Assembly (NCBI GenBank): GCA_023248855.1
Contig: JAHFDS010000009.1
Span: 1 to 59,786 of the forward strand
Length of the DNA stretch: 59,786 bases
Source of the DNA: Myxococcales bacterium
Lineage (GTDB): Bacteria; Myxococcota_A; Polyangia; JAHFDS01
Direction of reading: 5' to 3'
Part shown: positions 51,492 to 59,786 of the stretch, one piece after another
How positions within the stretch are numbered: the first letter of the stretch is position 1
Layout: every line of letters begins with the position of its first letter
Position numbers and translations under genes: made by a program
The notes under the pieces: generated by a model
Told to the model about the DNA's origin: nothing
The model's database searches: none
What the model saw: only the letters and a program-made list of their open reading frames with translations

Positions 51492-52250
51492 GTGACGCGT
51501 GAGCTCGACGGCAAGACGGCGCTCGTGACGGGAGCGTCGCGCGGAATCGGACGCGCGATCGCGATCGCGCTCGGCCGCCAGGGTGCCCAGGTGGCGCTCA
51601 ATTACATGGCGAACGAGGAGGCGGCGAAGGCCGCGGCGGCCGCCGTGGAGGCCGCCGGCGGCAAGGCGCGTCTTTACCGATTCGACGTCGCCGATGCTGC
51701 GGCGGTCACCGCCGCGGTGGATCAAATCGCGAAGGACCACGACGGCAAGCTCCAGATCGTCGTGTGCAATGCCGGAATCGCCATCGATCAGCTGATCCTG
51801 CGCGCCAAGGCCGAGGACTATCAGCGCACCATCGACGTGAACCTCGGTGGAGTCTTCCACACGGCGCGCGCGGCCTCGAAGCACCTCTTGCGGGCCAAGG
51901 GGGACGGACGCCTCGTGACCCTGGCCTCGGTGGTGGGCGAGCAGGGCAACGTCGGGCAGGCATACTACGCCGCGTCGAAGGCAGGCATCATCGGCCTGAC
52001 GAAGGCCATCGCCCGCGAGCTCGCTCCGCGCGGCGTGACCTGCAACGTCGTGAGCCCTGGGTTCATCGATACGGACATGACCGCGGCGCATGTGCAGGGG
52101 GAGCTGCGCGACAGGATCCTCGCGCAGATCCCGCTCGAGCGCATCGGCTCGGCCGACGACGTGGCCGAGGCGGTGGCCTTCCTGGCGTCGCCGCGGGCCG
52201 GCTACATCACGGGGCAGGTCTTGCGCGTGAACGGTGGGATGCTGATGTGA
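51492..52250 (+). CDS. fabG: 3-Oxoacyl-ACP reductase
   Basis: SDR enzyme reducing 3-oxoacyl-ACP with NADPH. 252 aa from GTG at 51492 ([24 protein letters not shown]). TGASRGIG cofactor loop, NAG motif, catalytic Ser (LASVVG) and YYAASKAG (Tyr, Lys), typical C-terminus [14 protein letters not shown]. fabD, usually just upstream, is missing from the cluster. The 131-bp spacer to acpP ends in AAGGGAG. Confidence 0.96.
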   Translation: MTRELDGKTALVTGASRGIGRAIAIALGRQGAQVALNYMANEEAAKAAAAAVEAAGGKARLYRFDVADAAAVTAAVDQIAKDHDGKLQIVVCNAGIAIDQLILRAKAEDYQRTIDVNLGGVFHTARAASKHLLRAKGDGRLVTLASVVGEQGNVGQAYYAASKAGIIGLTKAIARELAPRGVTCNVVSPGFIDTDMTAAHVQGELRDRILAQIPLERIGSADDVAEAVAFLASPRAGYITGQVLRVNGGMLM

Positions 52251-52381
52251 CGGTCGAGGTCTGTCGCCCTAGGGTGCGGCGGACGGCGCTCCGGACCCTG
52301 TCGCTTCTGGCCATCGGGACCTGCTTGATTGCGCTCGGGCTCCATGCCCTGGCACCCAAAACGGAAAGAGAAGGGAGACAC

Positions 52382-52621
52382 ATGGCGGACAACATCGAGG
52401 CGCGGGTCAAGGAGATCATCGCGCAGCAGCTGGACGTCAGCCCAGAGAAGCTGGTGCCGAGCGCGTCGTTCACGGATGACCTCAAGGCGGATTCGCTCGC
52501 GGTGGTCGAGCTCGTGCTTGCGCTCGAGGAGGAGTTCAAGATCGAGATCCCCGACGAGGACACCGAGAAGATCAAGACCGTGGGAGACGCGATCAAGTAC
52601 ATCCAGGCCAAGGGCAAGTAG
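52382..52621 (+). CDS. acpP: Acyl carrier protein
   Basis: 79 aa acidic four-helix protein; phosphopantetheine attached to Ser38 in [19 protein letters not shown]. Strong ribosome site AAGGGAG. Note ADSL where most ACPs have (A/G)DSLD; the following Asp is replaced by Ala (DSLA), though the AcpS recognition Leu and Ser are intact. Confidence 0.96.
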   Translation: MADNIEARVKEIIAQQLDVSPEKLVPSASFTDDLKADSLAVVELVLALEEEFKIEIPDEDTEKIKTVGDAIKYIQAKGK

Positions 52622-52655
52622 CCGCGCAGCGCGCGCTCTCACGAGGAAGGATCAG

Positions 52656-53903
52656 ATGGGGCTCCGCAGGGTCGTCGTCACGGGCCTCGGCGCGCTGACG
52701 CCGGTCGGCCTGACCGCCGAGGAGAGCTTCTCGGCGCTTCTCCGGGGGCAGTCGGGGATCGGACCGATCACGCGCTTCAATCTCGAGGGCTTCACCTGCA
52801 AGATCGCGGGCCAGCTCGAGGGGTTCGATCCGACCCGGTGGATGACGCCTCGTGAGGCGCGCACCATGGATCCGTTCATCCACCACGCCATCGCGGCCAC
52901 GCAGATGGCGATGGAGGACGCGGGGCTCGGCAGGCTCGAGGGCGAGCTGGCGGATCGCACCGGTTGCTACATCGGAGCCGGCCTCGGAGGCATCGCGTCG
53001 CTCGAGAACACGCACGCGTCGCTGATGGCCAAGGGGCCCCGCCACGGCATCTCGGCGTACTTCGTCACGCAGATCATCGTGAACCTAGCGCCCGGCCAGG
53101 TGGCCATCCGGTGGAACGCGCGGGGGCCCAACATGTCCCACGTCTCTGCGTGTGCCTCGAGCGCGCACTCGATCGGCGAGGCGATGCGGGCGATCCAGTA
53201 CGGCACCTGCGATCTGATGATCGCCGGTGGGACCGAGGCGACCATCACGCCGCTCGGCGTGGGCGGATTCTGCTCCATGAAGGCCGTGTCGACGCGGAAC
53301 GACGAGCCCACCAAGGCCTCGCGCCCGTTCGACCTCGACCGCGACGGATTCGTGATGGGGGAGGGCGCGGGCGTCCTCATCCTCGAGGAGCTCGAGCACG
53401 CCCGCAAGCGCGGCGCGAGGATTCACGCCGAGCTGGTCGGATATGGCCTGTCGGGCGATGCGAATCACATCACGGCGCCTGCGGCGGAGGGGGAGGGCGG
53501 CCAGCGCGCGATGAAGATGGCCCTCGCCGATGCGCGGCTCGCACCGGAAGCCGTCGGCTACATCAATGCGCACGGGACCTCCACGCCCGTCGGCGACGTG
53601 CTCGAGACGCTGGCGATCAAGCGCGTCTTCGGAGAGCACGCCCGAAGGCTCGCGGTGAGCTCCACGAAGTCGATGACCGGGCACCTGCTGGGCGCCGCGG
53701 GGGCGGTCGAAGGCGTGTTCTCCGTGCTCGCATTGACGCGGAGCGTCCTGCCGCCGACCATCAACCTCGACAAGCCCGATCCCGCGTGCGATCTCGACTA
53801 TGTGCCTCACCACCCGCGCGAGGTGCGCGTGCAGGCGGCGATGTCGAACTCGTTTGGATTCGGCGGCACGAACGCAACCCTCGTGTTCGCGAGACTGGAT
53901 TGA
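52656..53903 (+). CDS. fabF: 3-Oxoacyl-ACP synthase II
   Basis: Elongating ketosynthase. 415 aa from ATG at 52656 with GAGGAAGG. Catalytic C166 in SACASSAHS, His in [11 protein letters not shown] and His in [14 protein letters not shown]; also GGTEATI and [12 protein letters not shown]. Follows acpP, the standard acpP-fabF pair. Last fatty-acid gene; rpiB starts 18 bp later. Confidence 0.96.
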   Translation: MGLRRVVVTGLGALTPVGLTAEESFSALLRGQSGIGPITRFNLEGFTCKIAGQLEGFDPTRWMTPREARTMDPFIHHAIAATQMAMEDAGLGRLEGELADRTGCYIGAGLGGIASLENTHASLMAKGPRHGISAYFVTQIIVNLAPGQVAIRWNARGPNMSHVSACASSAHSIGEAMRAIQYGTCDLMIAGGTEATITPLGVGGFCSMKAVSTRNDEPTKASRPFDLDRDGFVMGEGAGVLILEELEHARKRGARIHAELVGYGLSGDANHITAPAAEGEGGQRAMKMALADARLAPEAVGYINAHGTSTPVGDVLETLAIKRVFGEHARRLAVSSTKSMTGHLLGAAGAVEGVFSVLALTRSVLPPTINLDKPDPACDLDYVPHHPREVRVQAAMSNSFGFGGTNATLVFARLD

Positions 53904-53921
53904 CGTGAACGAGCTGGCGCA

Positions 53922-54386
53922 ATGACAGAGAAGAGTGTTCCGAAGGTATTTCTCGGCGGCGATCACGCGGGCCTCGAGCTGCGCAAGGCCCTGCGCGAGG
54001 TGCTCGTCTGGATGGGGCGCGAGGTCGAGGACCTCGGCACCCACGAGACGCGCAGCGTGGACTATCCCGACTTCGCGATCGCCGTCGGCGAGCGCGTCGG
54101 GCGCGGCGAGGGCATCGGCATCCTCGTCTGCGGCACGGGCATCGGCGTCGACATCGTCGCCAACAAGATGCCTGGTGTGCGCGCAGCGCGTTGCACGGAG
54201 CCCTACAGCGCGCGCATGTCGCGAGCCCACAACGACGCCAACGTGCTTTGCCTCGGCGCCCGGGTGACCGGGATCGGCCTCGCCGAGGAGATCCTCAAGG
54301 CGTGGCTCGACACGCCCTTCGAGGGCGGGCGACATCGGCAGCGGGTCGAGAAGATCCGCGCGCTCGACGAGAAACGTCGCGGCTAG
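53922..54386 (+). CDS. rpiB: Ribose-5-phosphate isomerase B
   Basis: Interconverts ribose-5-P and ribulose-5-P (pentose phosphate pathway). 154 aa, RpiB/LacA fold: FLGGDHAGLELR, DLGTHETRSVDYPDFA, LVCGTGIGVDIVANK (catalytic Cys), ARMSRAHNDANVLCLGARV. Last gene of the plus-strand run; its stop is 8 bp from the 3' end of the convergent tRNA-Thr. Confidence 0.96.
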   Translation: MTEKSVPKVFLGGDHAGLELRKALREVLVWMGREVEDLGTHETRSVDYPDFAIAVGERVGRGEGIGILVCGTGIGVDIVANKMPGVRAARCTEPYSARMSRAHNDANVLCLGARVTGIGLAEEILKAWLDTPFEGGRHRQRVEKIRALDEKRRG

Positions 54387-54393
54387 GGAAGGG

Positions 54394-54466
54394 AGCCACC
54401 CGCCGGATTTGAACCGGCGACCCTCGCTTTACGAAAGCGATGCTCTACCAGCTGAGCTAGGGTGGC
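54394..54466 (-). tRNA. tRNA-Thr(CGT)
   Basis: On the minus strand, acceptor GCCACCC (54466-54460) pairs with GGGTGGC (54401-54395); D arm GCTC/GAGC; anticodon stem TCGCT/AGCGA with loop TTCGTAA giving CGT; T arm GCCGG-TTCAAAT-CCGGC. Discriminator T; CCA not encoded. Decodes Thr ACG. Confidence 0.96.
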
Positions 54467-54481
54467 GAAAAACGGGCTTTC

Positions 54482-54510
54482 TAACTATGTCAACTCGACG
54501 AACGCGTCAA
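54482..54510 (-). promoter_or_regulatory. Promoter of tRNA-Thr
   Basis: On the minus strand TTGACG (54510-54505), exactly 17 bp, TAGTTA (54487-54482). Its -35 lies within the first codons of the divergent exported-protein gene at 54487, so the promoter is nested in a coding region. Confidence 0.6.
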
Positions 54511-55347
54511 GGCTTTTCGGGTGCACGGCGCGGAGCCGCGCTGGTGCTCGGTCTCGCGCTGCTCCCTGCGTCCGCGGCGGTCGCGCGCGGGCAGGAGGCG
54601 GCGCCCTCCACGGCGACGCAGGGCGAGATCGAGCGCATGTGGGGAGCGTTCCAGGCGGCGCTCAAGAAGAAGGATCTGGAAGCGTTCGAGGCGGCCTGCT
54701 CGGCACGATGGCGAGGCGTGCGGGGGGAGAACGCGTACACGTTCTTTGGCCTCGCGACGCGCATGGGCTTTCAGTGGAGCCCGCCGAAATACAAGCTGCG
54801 CGGGGCCCGAGCTGCCGTGATCGCGACCGCAGCCGCCAACGGCCGTGAGTGGCCCGTGGCGATCCTCCTGTCCCAGGAAGGCAGTGGCTGGCGCGCGGAC
54901 GGCGTGACGGACGACCCGAAGACCGCGGAGACCTACGTCGAGCAGAAAAAGCCGCTCGGCAATGATCCTCCGGCGGCGCCCGGTAGCATCCGCACGCTCG
55001 CGGACCAGCTGGATGGATCGTTCGCCGCGCTGCGGAACGCCATCTTCTGGCGCGACGAGGCGACCTTCAAGCGGCTCGGGACGGAACGCTGGCAGAAGGC
55101 CTTCCGGAACAGCGCGGGCTACTTCTGGGCGAAGTTCGGCGAATCGCCCCTGTGGATCACCAACCCGCGGGCCAAGATCGCCGGATCGCGCGCCGCGATC
55201 GCGGTCGATCTCATGCAAGGGACGTCCGTCACGCATACCGTGGGGCTGCTCTACGTGCTCGGCCCGCGGGGATTTCTCCTCGACGGGCTCGGCCGGTCGG
55301 AGAAGGAGAGCGAGCTGTTTCTAAGGGGTCTCGATCCGGCCAAGTAG
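54487..55347 (+). CDS. Exported protein with duplicated NTF2-like domain
   Basis: 286 aa from ATG at 54487 (a longer frame from 54409 runs through the tRNA). Signal MSTRRTRQGFSGARRGAALV... ending near ARG-QEA. Two similar ~95-residue units follow, ~48-140 and ~176-268: each begins with A/S-F-x-x-A-x..., has F at the same place, a conserved RW, and ends GWRADGV / GFLLDGL. Fold prediction suggests NTF2/SnoaL-like, but no family was matched. Function unknown. Confidence 0.7.
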   Translation: MSTRRTRQGFSGARRGAALVLGLALLPASAAVARGQEAAPSTATQGEIERMWGAFQAALKKKDLEAFEAACSARWRGVRGENAYTFFGLATRMGFQWSPPKYKLRGARAAVIATAAANGREWPVAILLSQEGSGWRADGVTDDPKTAETYVEQKKPLGNDPPAAPGSIRTLADQLDGSFAALRNAIFWRDEATFKRLGTERWQKAFRNSAGYFWAKFGESPLWITNPRAKIAGSRAAIAVDLMQGTSVTHTVGLLYVLGPRGFLLDGLGRSEKESELFLRGLDPAK

Positions 55348-55368
55348 CCGAGAGCCGTGAGACGCGGT

Positions 55369-55397
55369 TTGACGCAGCGCGATGGATCGCGCATGCT
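55369..55397 (+). promoter_or_regulatory. Promoter of the efflux gene set
   Basis: TTGACG (55369-55374), 17 bp, CATGCT (55392-55397), then 6 nt and the GTG at 55404. The -10 is weak, but the distances match the window's other likely leaderless genes. Confidence 0.45.
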
Positions 55398-55403
55398 GCG
55401 CCC

Positions 55404-56558
55404 GTGCCGCCGGGCGACCCTTATTCCGAGCTCGCGTCGCTGCGCATCGAGCGCAAGGAGCCGAAGACCAGCAGCGGTGGCAGGCGCTTGCCGTGGGGGT
55501 GGCTGGTCGTTCTCGGGGCCCTGGGAGGCGGAGGGTATGTGGCCTATCCGCGGGCGCGGCAGGCGATCGAGGAGCGGACGATGCCGGAGGTGCCCACGGC
55601 CATGGTGGTCAAGACCGGTGGGCCGACCACCGTGCTGGTCGGATCGGGCTATGTGAACGCCGAGACGGACGTCGTCATCGGCGTGACGACCGGGGGACGC
55701 CTCATGCGCCGGCCGATCCGCAAGGGCGATCGTGTCCGCCGCGGACAGCTCCTCGCCCAGCTCGACGACAGCGAGCTGCGCGCCCAGATCGACCTCGCGA
55801 AGGCGCAGCTGGCCGACGCGGACCGCACGCTCAAGCGCGCGGAGATGCTGCGCGAGATGAAGGCAGGCACCGAGGCAGACTACGACAAGGCGACGTCGGC
55901 GCGGGACATCGCACGCGCCAACATCGCGGTGCTGGACGCGCGCATCAAGCAGATGCGGGTGCTCTCGCCGATGGACGCGACGGTGATCGAGACGCTGGCC
56001 GAGCCGGGCGAGATCCTCATGCCGGCGGCTGCGGGGCAGACGGTGGGCAAGGGCAGCGGGATCGCCAAGATCGCCGACCTGCGCCGCACGGTGGTCGAGG
56101 TCGACGTCAACGAAGCCGACGTGGCGCGGATAGCGGTTGGTCAGCGGGCCGATCTCAGCCTCGACTCCCACGCCGGCCGTCAGTTCGCGGGGCGCGTGCT
56201 CGAGCTGGCGCGCCAGGCCGACAAGGCCAAGGCGACCGTGCAAGCCAAGGTGCTGTTCGAAGAGCCCGAGGCTGGCATCCTGCCCGGGATGAGCGCGAAG
56301 GTTCAGTTCCGGCCGAAGCAGGTGGAGAAGGCCGAAGCGCCGCGGATCGTGATGCCGAAGAAGGCCCTCCTGCCAGGCGGTAACGCGGTGTTCCTGGTCC
56401 AGGGGGGCAAGGCCGTACGCCGCGTGGTGGAGACCAAGGAGCTAGTGGGCGCGGCGGACACCGTCGAGGTCGTCATGGGTGTGGGCGAAGGCGACCTCGT
56501 GGCCACCGGCGAGCTCGATCGGCTCACCGACGGCATGACCCTGCCGAAGAAGAAGTAG
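55404..56558 (+). CDS. Periplasmic adaptor (MFP/HlyD-like)
   Basis: 384 aa from GTG at 55404 (open frame extends further upstream without another suitable start). Cytoplasmic tail, one TM helix (~residues 32-50: PWGWLVVLGALGGGGYVAY), lipoyl/barrel-sandwich domain (GGRLMRRPIRKGDRVRRGQLLAQLDD), ~60-residue coiled hairpin (DLAKAQLADADRTLKRAEML), second lipoyl half (RVLSPMDATVIETLAEPGE), beta-barrel and membrane-proximal domains. MacA/HlyD-type adaptor linking an inner-membrane ABC transporter to TolC. Confidence 0.93.
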   Translation: MPPGDPYSELASLRIERKEPKTSSGGRRLPWGWLVVLGALGGGGYVAYPRARQAIEERTMPEVPTAMVVKTGGPTTVLVGSGYVNAETDVVIGVTTGGRLMRRPIRKGDRVRRGQLLAQLDDSELRAQIDLAKAQLADADRTLKRAEMLREMKAGTEADYDKATSARDIARANIAVLDARIKQMRVLSPMDATVIETLAEPGEILMPAAAGQTVGKGSGIAKIADLRRTVVEVDVNEADVARIAVGQRADLSLDSHAGRQFAGRVLELARQADKAKATVQAKVLFEEPEAGILPGMSAKVQFRPKQVEKAEAPRIVMPKKALLPGGNAVFLVQGGKAVRRVVETKELVGAADTVEVVMGVGEGDLVATGELDRLTDGMTLPKKK

Positions 56559-56609
56559 CGCACGCCGCGGGTGCGTTCCCGCGACATCATCAGTGGCCTG
56601 AGAGGGGAC

Positions 56610-57317
56610 ATGGAGACGCTCGTCAAGCTCGACAACGTGGTGAAGCTCTACAAGCGCGACGCCGAAGAGGTGCGCGTGCTGGACAACCTGTCGTTCGAGG
56701 TCAAGAAGGGCGACTTCGTCGCGCTCATGGGGCCTTCCGGGTCGGGCAAGACGACCATCCTGAACCTCATGGGCGGGATCGATCGGGCGACCAGCGGATC
56801 GGTGCGCGTCGGTGAGTCGGAGCTCACGCGGCTCTCCGAGGCGGAGCTCACGCGCTGGCGATCGCAGCACGTGGGCTTCATCTTCCAGCTTTACCACCTC
56901 ATCCCCGTGCTCACGGCGCTCGAGAACGTCGAGCTCCCGCTCCTGCTCTACAAGATGTCGCGCAGCGAGCGGCGCGAGCGCGCGCAGAAGGCGCTCAAGA
57001 TCGTGGGGCTCGAGGATCGCATGGGGCACTTTCCGCGCCAGCTCTCGGGCGGGCAGGAGCAGCGCGTCGCCATCGCGCGCGCAGTCGTCTCGGACCCCCT
57101 GCTCCTCCTCGCGGACGAGCCGACCGGCGACCTCGATGCCAAGAGCGCCGAGGAGATCCTGGTCCTGCTCGAGACGCTGCACAGCAAGCTCGGCAAGACC
57201 ATCGTGATGGTGACGCACGACCCGAAGGCCGCGAAACGGGCGAGCCGCGCGGTTCACCTCGAGAAGGGCGTGCTCGAGCGCGACGAGCAGCAGCCGCGCG
57301 CTTCGGCGAGCGCCTGA
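56610..57317 (+). CDS. ABC transporter ATPase, MacB/LolD type
   Basis: 235 aa from ATG at 56610 (AGAGGGG upstream; GTG 56571 also open). Walker [11 protein letters not shown]-loop FIFQLYHL, signature [14 protein letters not shown], Walker [14 protein letters not shown]-loop VTHD. Single nucleotide-binding domain of the lipoprotein/macrolide exporter group, which needs an FtsX-like permease; no such gene follows. Confidence 0.95.
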   Translation: METLVKLDNVVKLYKRDAEEVRVLDNLSFEVKKGDFVALMGPSGSGKTTILNLMGGIDRATSGSVRVGESELTRLSEAELTRWRSQHVGFIFQLYHLIPVLTALENVELPLLLYKMSRSERRERAQKALKIVGLEDRMGHFPRQLSGGQEQRVAIARAVVSDPLLLLADEPTGDLDAKSAEEILVLLETLHSKLGKTIVMVTHDPKAAKRASRAVHLEKGVLERDEQQPRASASA

Positions 57318-57340
57318 AGTAGCGCCAGCCTCACGCAGCC

Positions 57341-58621
57341 ATGATCTCGCTCGCCTTCGCGGTAGCCTTGCTGGCCGAGCCGCTGACTCTCGACCAGGCC
57401 TTCGAGCTGGCCCTGGGGCGCGACGAGCGCCTCAAGGCGAACGCGACGCAGGCCGAGCAGGCGCGCCGGGGCGCCGATCGCGCCAGAACCCTGTTCAACC
57501 CACAGGCCTCGCTGTTTGCCGCGGGCACTGTTCAAAACGAGATCGAGGCGGACTTCGGCGTGCCAGCCAGCGTCCAGGCGATGTTCGGCCTGAACCTGCC
57601 ACCGTCGAAATCGGTGGTGCAGCAGCGCCTGGTGGGGCGCTTCGGCGCGCAGGCGAGCGCCGTCTACAACGCGCAGTACTGGGGCCAGCGCGAGGTGGTG
57701 CGCCACCAGGTGGAGGTGCTGCTCTCGCAGGGGGGGCGCCTGCGCGAGGTCGTCATGCTCGAGGTGGCCCAGGCCTACTTCGACGCCTTGCGCGCCGATG
57801 GTCGCGTGAGGATCGGCCAGGCCGCGCTCGAGCGCGCGCGGGCGCAGAAGGACCTGGCCCAGGCGCGGATCAAGGCCGGCGCGGAGCTCAAGACGGCTGC
57901 GCTGCAGGCGGAGCTCGACATCACCCGCGCCGAGCGGCAGATCCTCGACGCGGATTCGCAGCGAATGGTGGCGTACGAGACGCTGGCGCGGCTGTGCGGG
58001 CGCTCTCCGGGGACGCTGGTGCAGCCGCCACCGCAGATCGGCCCCAGCGACCTCGGCGCCGCCGTCGAGGAGGCGACGCGCTCGCGGCGCGATGTCCAGG
58101 AGGCGCTGCGCACGGTCGAGCAGGCGGAGGCGGAACGGCAAGTGGCCCGGCGGAAGCTGTGGCCGACGCTCGGTGTGGTGGGGCAGGTCTCGGCGACGCA
58201 GCCATCGAGCGTGTTCGCGAGCGCGCTGAACTGGAGCGTCATCGCGACGTTCGCGGTGCCGCTCTACCAGGGGGGCGGCGAGTATCTGGACATCAAGGAC
58301 CGCGAGACCGCGATCGTGCTGGCGAAGAACACGACTGAGCAGCGCAAGAAGCTGGTGCGGGACGACGTGACGCGTGCCTTCGCGACCTACCACACCGCGC
58401 GCCAGGCGGTGACGCTGGCCGAGCGGCAGGTGGCGGTGGCGCGCGAGAACCACAGCCTCGTCTCGAGCCAGTTCAAGGCCGGCGCGGTGCGCTCGACCGA
58501 CGTGACGCTGGCGCAGATCGAGCTGACCTCCGCGGAGGATCAGGTGGTCGTGGCGACCTTCGACCGCGAGCTCGCGGCGACGGCGCTGCGGGCGGCCATG
58601 GGCACCCTGGCGGCTCGGTAG
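57341..58621 (+). CDS. TolC-family outer-membrane channel
   Basis: 426 aa. Short signal peptide (MISLAFAVALLA), then the duplicated OEP repeat: LTLDQAFELALGRDERL ... VAQAYFDALRADGRV and the second half VEQAEAERQVARRKLWPTLGV, KKLVRDDVTRAFATYHTARQAV. Trimeric exit duct for the adaptor and ABC protein encoded just upstream. No lipobox. One base separates its TAG stop from the stop of the convergent peptidase. Confidence 0.93.
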   Translation: MISLAFAVALLAEPLTLDQAFELALGRDERLKANATQAEQARRGADRARTLFNPQASLFAAGTVQNEIEADFGVPASVQAMFGLNLPPSKSVVQQRLVGRFGAQASAVYNAQYWGQREVVRHQVEVLLSQGGRLREVVMLEVAQAYFDALRADGRVRIGQAALERARAQKDLAQARIKAGAELKTAALQAELDITRAERQILDADSQRMVAYETLARLCGRSPGTLVQPPPQIGPSDLGAAVEEATRSRRDVQEALRTVEQAEAERQVARRKLWPTLGVVGQVSATQPSSVFASALNWSVIATFAVPLYQGGGEYLDIKDRETAIVLAKNTTEQRKKLVRDDVTRAFATYHTARQAVTLAERQVAVARENHSLVSSQFKAGAVRSTDVTLAQIELTSAEDQVVVATFDRELAATALRAAMGTLAAR

Positions 58622-58622
58622 C

Positions 58623-59786
58623 CTACTGAGGGATCCCGAGGCCGCGCAGCCAGGTCTGCGCGAGCGGGCCGGGGTCGAAGCCGGTCTCCACCTGGATGGT
58701 GTCGAGCATGTCCTGCATGCCGGCTGCCTTGCCCTTCCAGGTCGCGTAGAAGCGCGAGAGCACGCGCTCCATCGCCGTGCGACCGATCTGCGCTTCCACC
58801 TTCTTGTAGAAGAAAGCGCCCTTCATGTAGGGGATGGAATCGTAGAGGTCGCGCAGCACGTCGGCCTGGCCGCAGGTGGCCGGCCAGGCGGCATGGTCGC
58901 GCTGGCGAACTGCCTGCGACAGCTCGAGCATCATGTCCGCCCAGACGGCGTCCTCGGCGGCCTGGCCCTTCACCGCTCCGGTGACGTGTGCCTGCAGGTA
59001 CGAGACGGTGCCCTCGGAGAGGACGAAGTCCTCCCAGCAGCGGATGCGAACGCCGTTGCCGAACCATCCGTGTGCGGCCTCGTGGACGTGCGTGACCGGG
59101 TCGGCCAGCGAATCGGCGCCCACGTGCCAGAACGGATGGTGCTCCATGCCGCCGTAGGCCCCCGGGCCCCACAGGACGGCCACCGAAGCAGCGTGGCTCC
59201 CGAACAGGTAGGGACCGAGGTTCTGCTCGTACCAGTCGAACGCATCGCGCAGGTAGGCGACACCCATCTGCGTCGAGCCGTCCTGGCCGGCGAGGTGGTA
59301 CGCGGAGATCTGGGTGCCGGCGCGGGTCGTGCCGAGCATCATCTGCTGGTACGAGCCGACGGCGAGGGCGAGCATGTACGAAGGCGCGTCGGCGTCGAGA
59401 TGGGGCGTGACGATGGCCGTCTTGCCGGGCGGCACTCCGGTGACCGCGAGCTCGAGCCTGACGCCGTCCGAGGGCGCGCTGTGGCACGGGTAGAGGTTGC
59501 CGCAGAAGTAGGGCCAGAGGAACGAGACGCTCGATCCCGCGAGCCAGCCGTCGTAGCTCATGTGGTCGGCGAACGCGTAGTCCACGCGAACGGTTCCGGC
59601 CGCGGGCGGCGAGAAGTGCAGCGAGCCCATCTCGAGCGTGTGCGCCACCGCGGCGCCCTGCGGATCGGTGATCGAGATCATGGCGAGGTTGCCAACCTCC
59701 AGGGAGACCGCGCTGGTGGTCGCAAGCTCGATGACGGCGGAGCCGTGATGCTGGGCGAGGTCGAGCGAGACCACGGTCGACACCAC
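58623..59786 (-). CDS. M1-family metallopeptidase, N-terminus outside window
   Basis: Partial (387 codons to the window edge). M1 features: GGMEHH (in place of GxMEN), HEAAHGWFGNG with Zn ligands H235 and H239, and E258 in VLSEGTVSY, i.e. HExxH-x18-E complete. The upstream part is a beta-domain (VRVDYAFADHMSYDG). Gly-x-Met-Glu-Asn to GGMEHH is a variation at the N-terminus-binding motif. Predicted exported aminopeptidase-like enzyme; signal peptide lies beyond the edge. Convergent with the TolC gene. Confidence 0.85.
   Translation of the reverse strand: MVSTVVSLDLAQHHGSAVIELATTSAVSLEVGNLAMISITDPQGAAVAHTLEMGSLHFSPPAAGTVRVDYAFADHMSYDGWLAGSSVSFLWPYFCGNLYPCHSAPSDGVRLELAVTGVPPGKTAIVTPHLDADAPSYMLALAVGSYQQMMLGTTRAGTQISAYHLAGQDGSTQMGVAYLRDAFDWYEQNLGPYLFGSHAASVAVLWGPGAYGGMEHHPFWHVGADSLADPVTHVHEAAHGWFGNGVRIRCWEDFVLSEGTVSYLQAHVTGAVKGQAAEDAVWADMMLELSQAVRQRDHAAWPATCGQADVLRDLYDSIPYMKGAFFYKKVEAQIGRTAMERVLSRFYATWKGKAAGMQDMLDTIQVETGFDPGPLAQTWLRGLGIPQ

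Overview
The window looks like a chromosomal segment of a GC-rich Myxococcota (deltaproteobacterial) genome. Pointers are two Hanks-type Ser/Thr kinases, three tandem bactofilins, an AUC-initiated IF3 with a Pro/Ala-rich tail (as recalled for Myxococcus Dsg), an AgmX/TonB-like envelope protein, several lipoproteins, an HDAC-like amidohydrolase and a PilZ-like protein. It is gene-dense with no rRNA, prophage or CRISPR. No gene-free stretch exceeds about 300 bases apart from 1131-1440, which holds tRNA-Val and its promoter. The genus cannot be fixed from this sequence alone.

Layout. 1-1130: truncated Ser/Thr kinase (minus). 1197-9250: tRNA-Val, then translation genes thrS-infC-rpmI-rplT-pheS-pheT, ihfA, a MerR regulator and tRNA-Pro with a strong terminator. 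9263-13163: surE, LysM/M23 lipoprotein, apt and a TMTC-like membrane TPR protein. 13151-17231: an outer-membrane barrel candidate diverging from era-der, then a PilZ-like gene. 17228-21180: gshA (minus) diverging from three bactofilins, pyrE and a lipoprotein. 21190-23917: a ferritin-like diiron protein diverging from a TetR regulator, with two matching operators between them. 23931-27393: a PreA-like gene diverging from gpsA, a 264-bp miniature transposon-like repeat, and an HDAC homologue. 27476-35577: kinase, ilvA, and on the minus strand metF, sspB and two SpoIIE-type phosphatases (the second degenerate), plus a secreted propeller protein diverging from speA. 35598-41842: speA, the second copy of the repeat, mnmA, rlmE, a stand-alone rplC and a papain-like lipoprotein protease. 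41944-47292 (minus): holB-ricT-metG-tatD operon. 47374-49654: AgmX-like gene and an orphan type III secretion pair sctI-sctJ. 49716-54386: yceD-rpmF-fabH-fabG-acpP-fabF-rpiB. 54394-54466: tRNA-Thr (minus). 54487-58621: exported protein, then MFP-ABC-TolC efflux parts. 58623-59786: truncated M1 peptidase (minus).

Functionally most of the window is core metabolism and translation. The more novel parts are: (i) a recurring TANNNT box 6-7 bp before unled start codons, including one 20-bp divergent spacer (secreted protein/speA) where two opposite boxes overlap; (ii) a TetR/diiron-enzyme switch with twin 27-bp operators 51 bp apart; (iii) two 97%-identical 264-bp elements with 26-bp inverted ends, each sitting exactly at a TAG stop codon in CTAG; (iv) an active-looking phosphatase overlapping a relative that has lost several predicted metal ligands; and (v) isolated or incomplete modules (sctI-sctJ, rplC, efflux parts without a permease, a fatty-acid cluster without plsX/fabD). 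All functional calls rest on motif reading; no database search was run.
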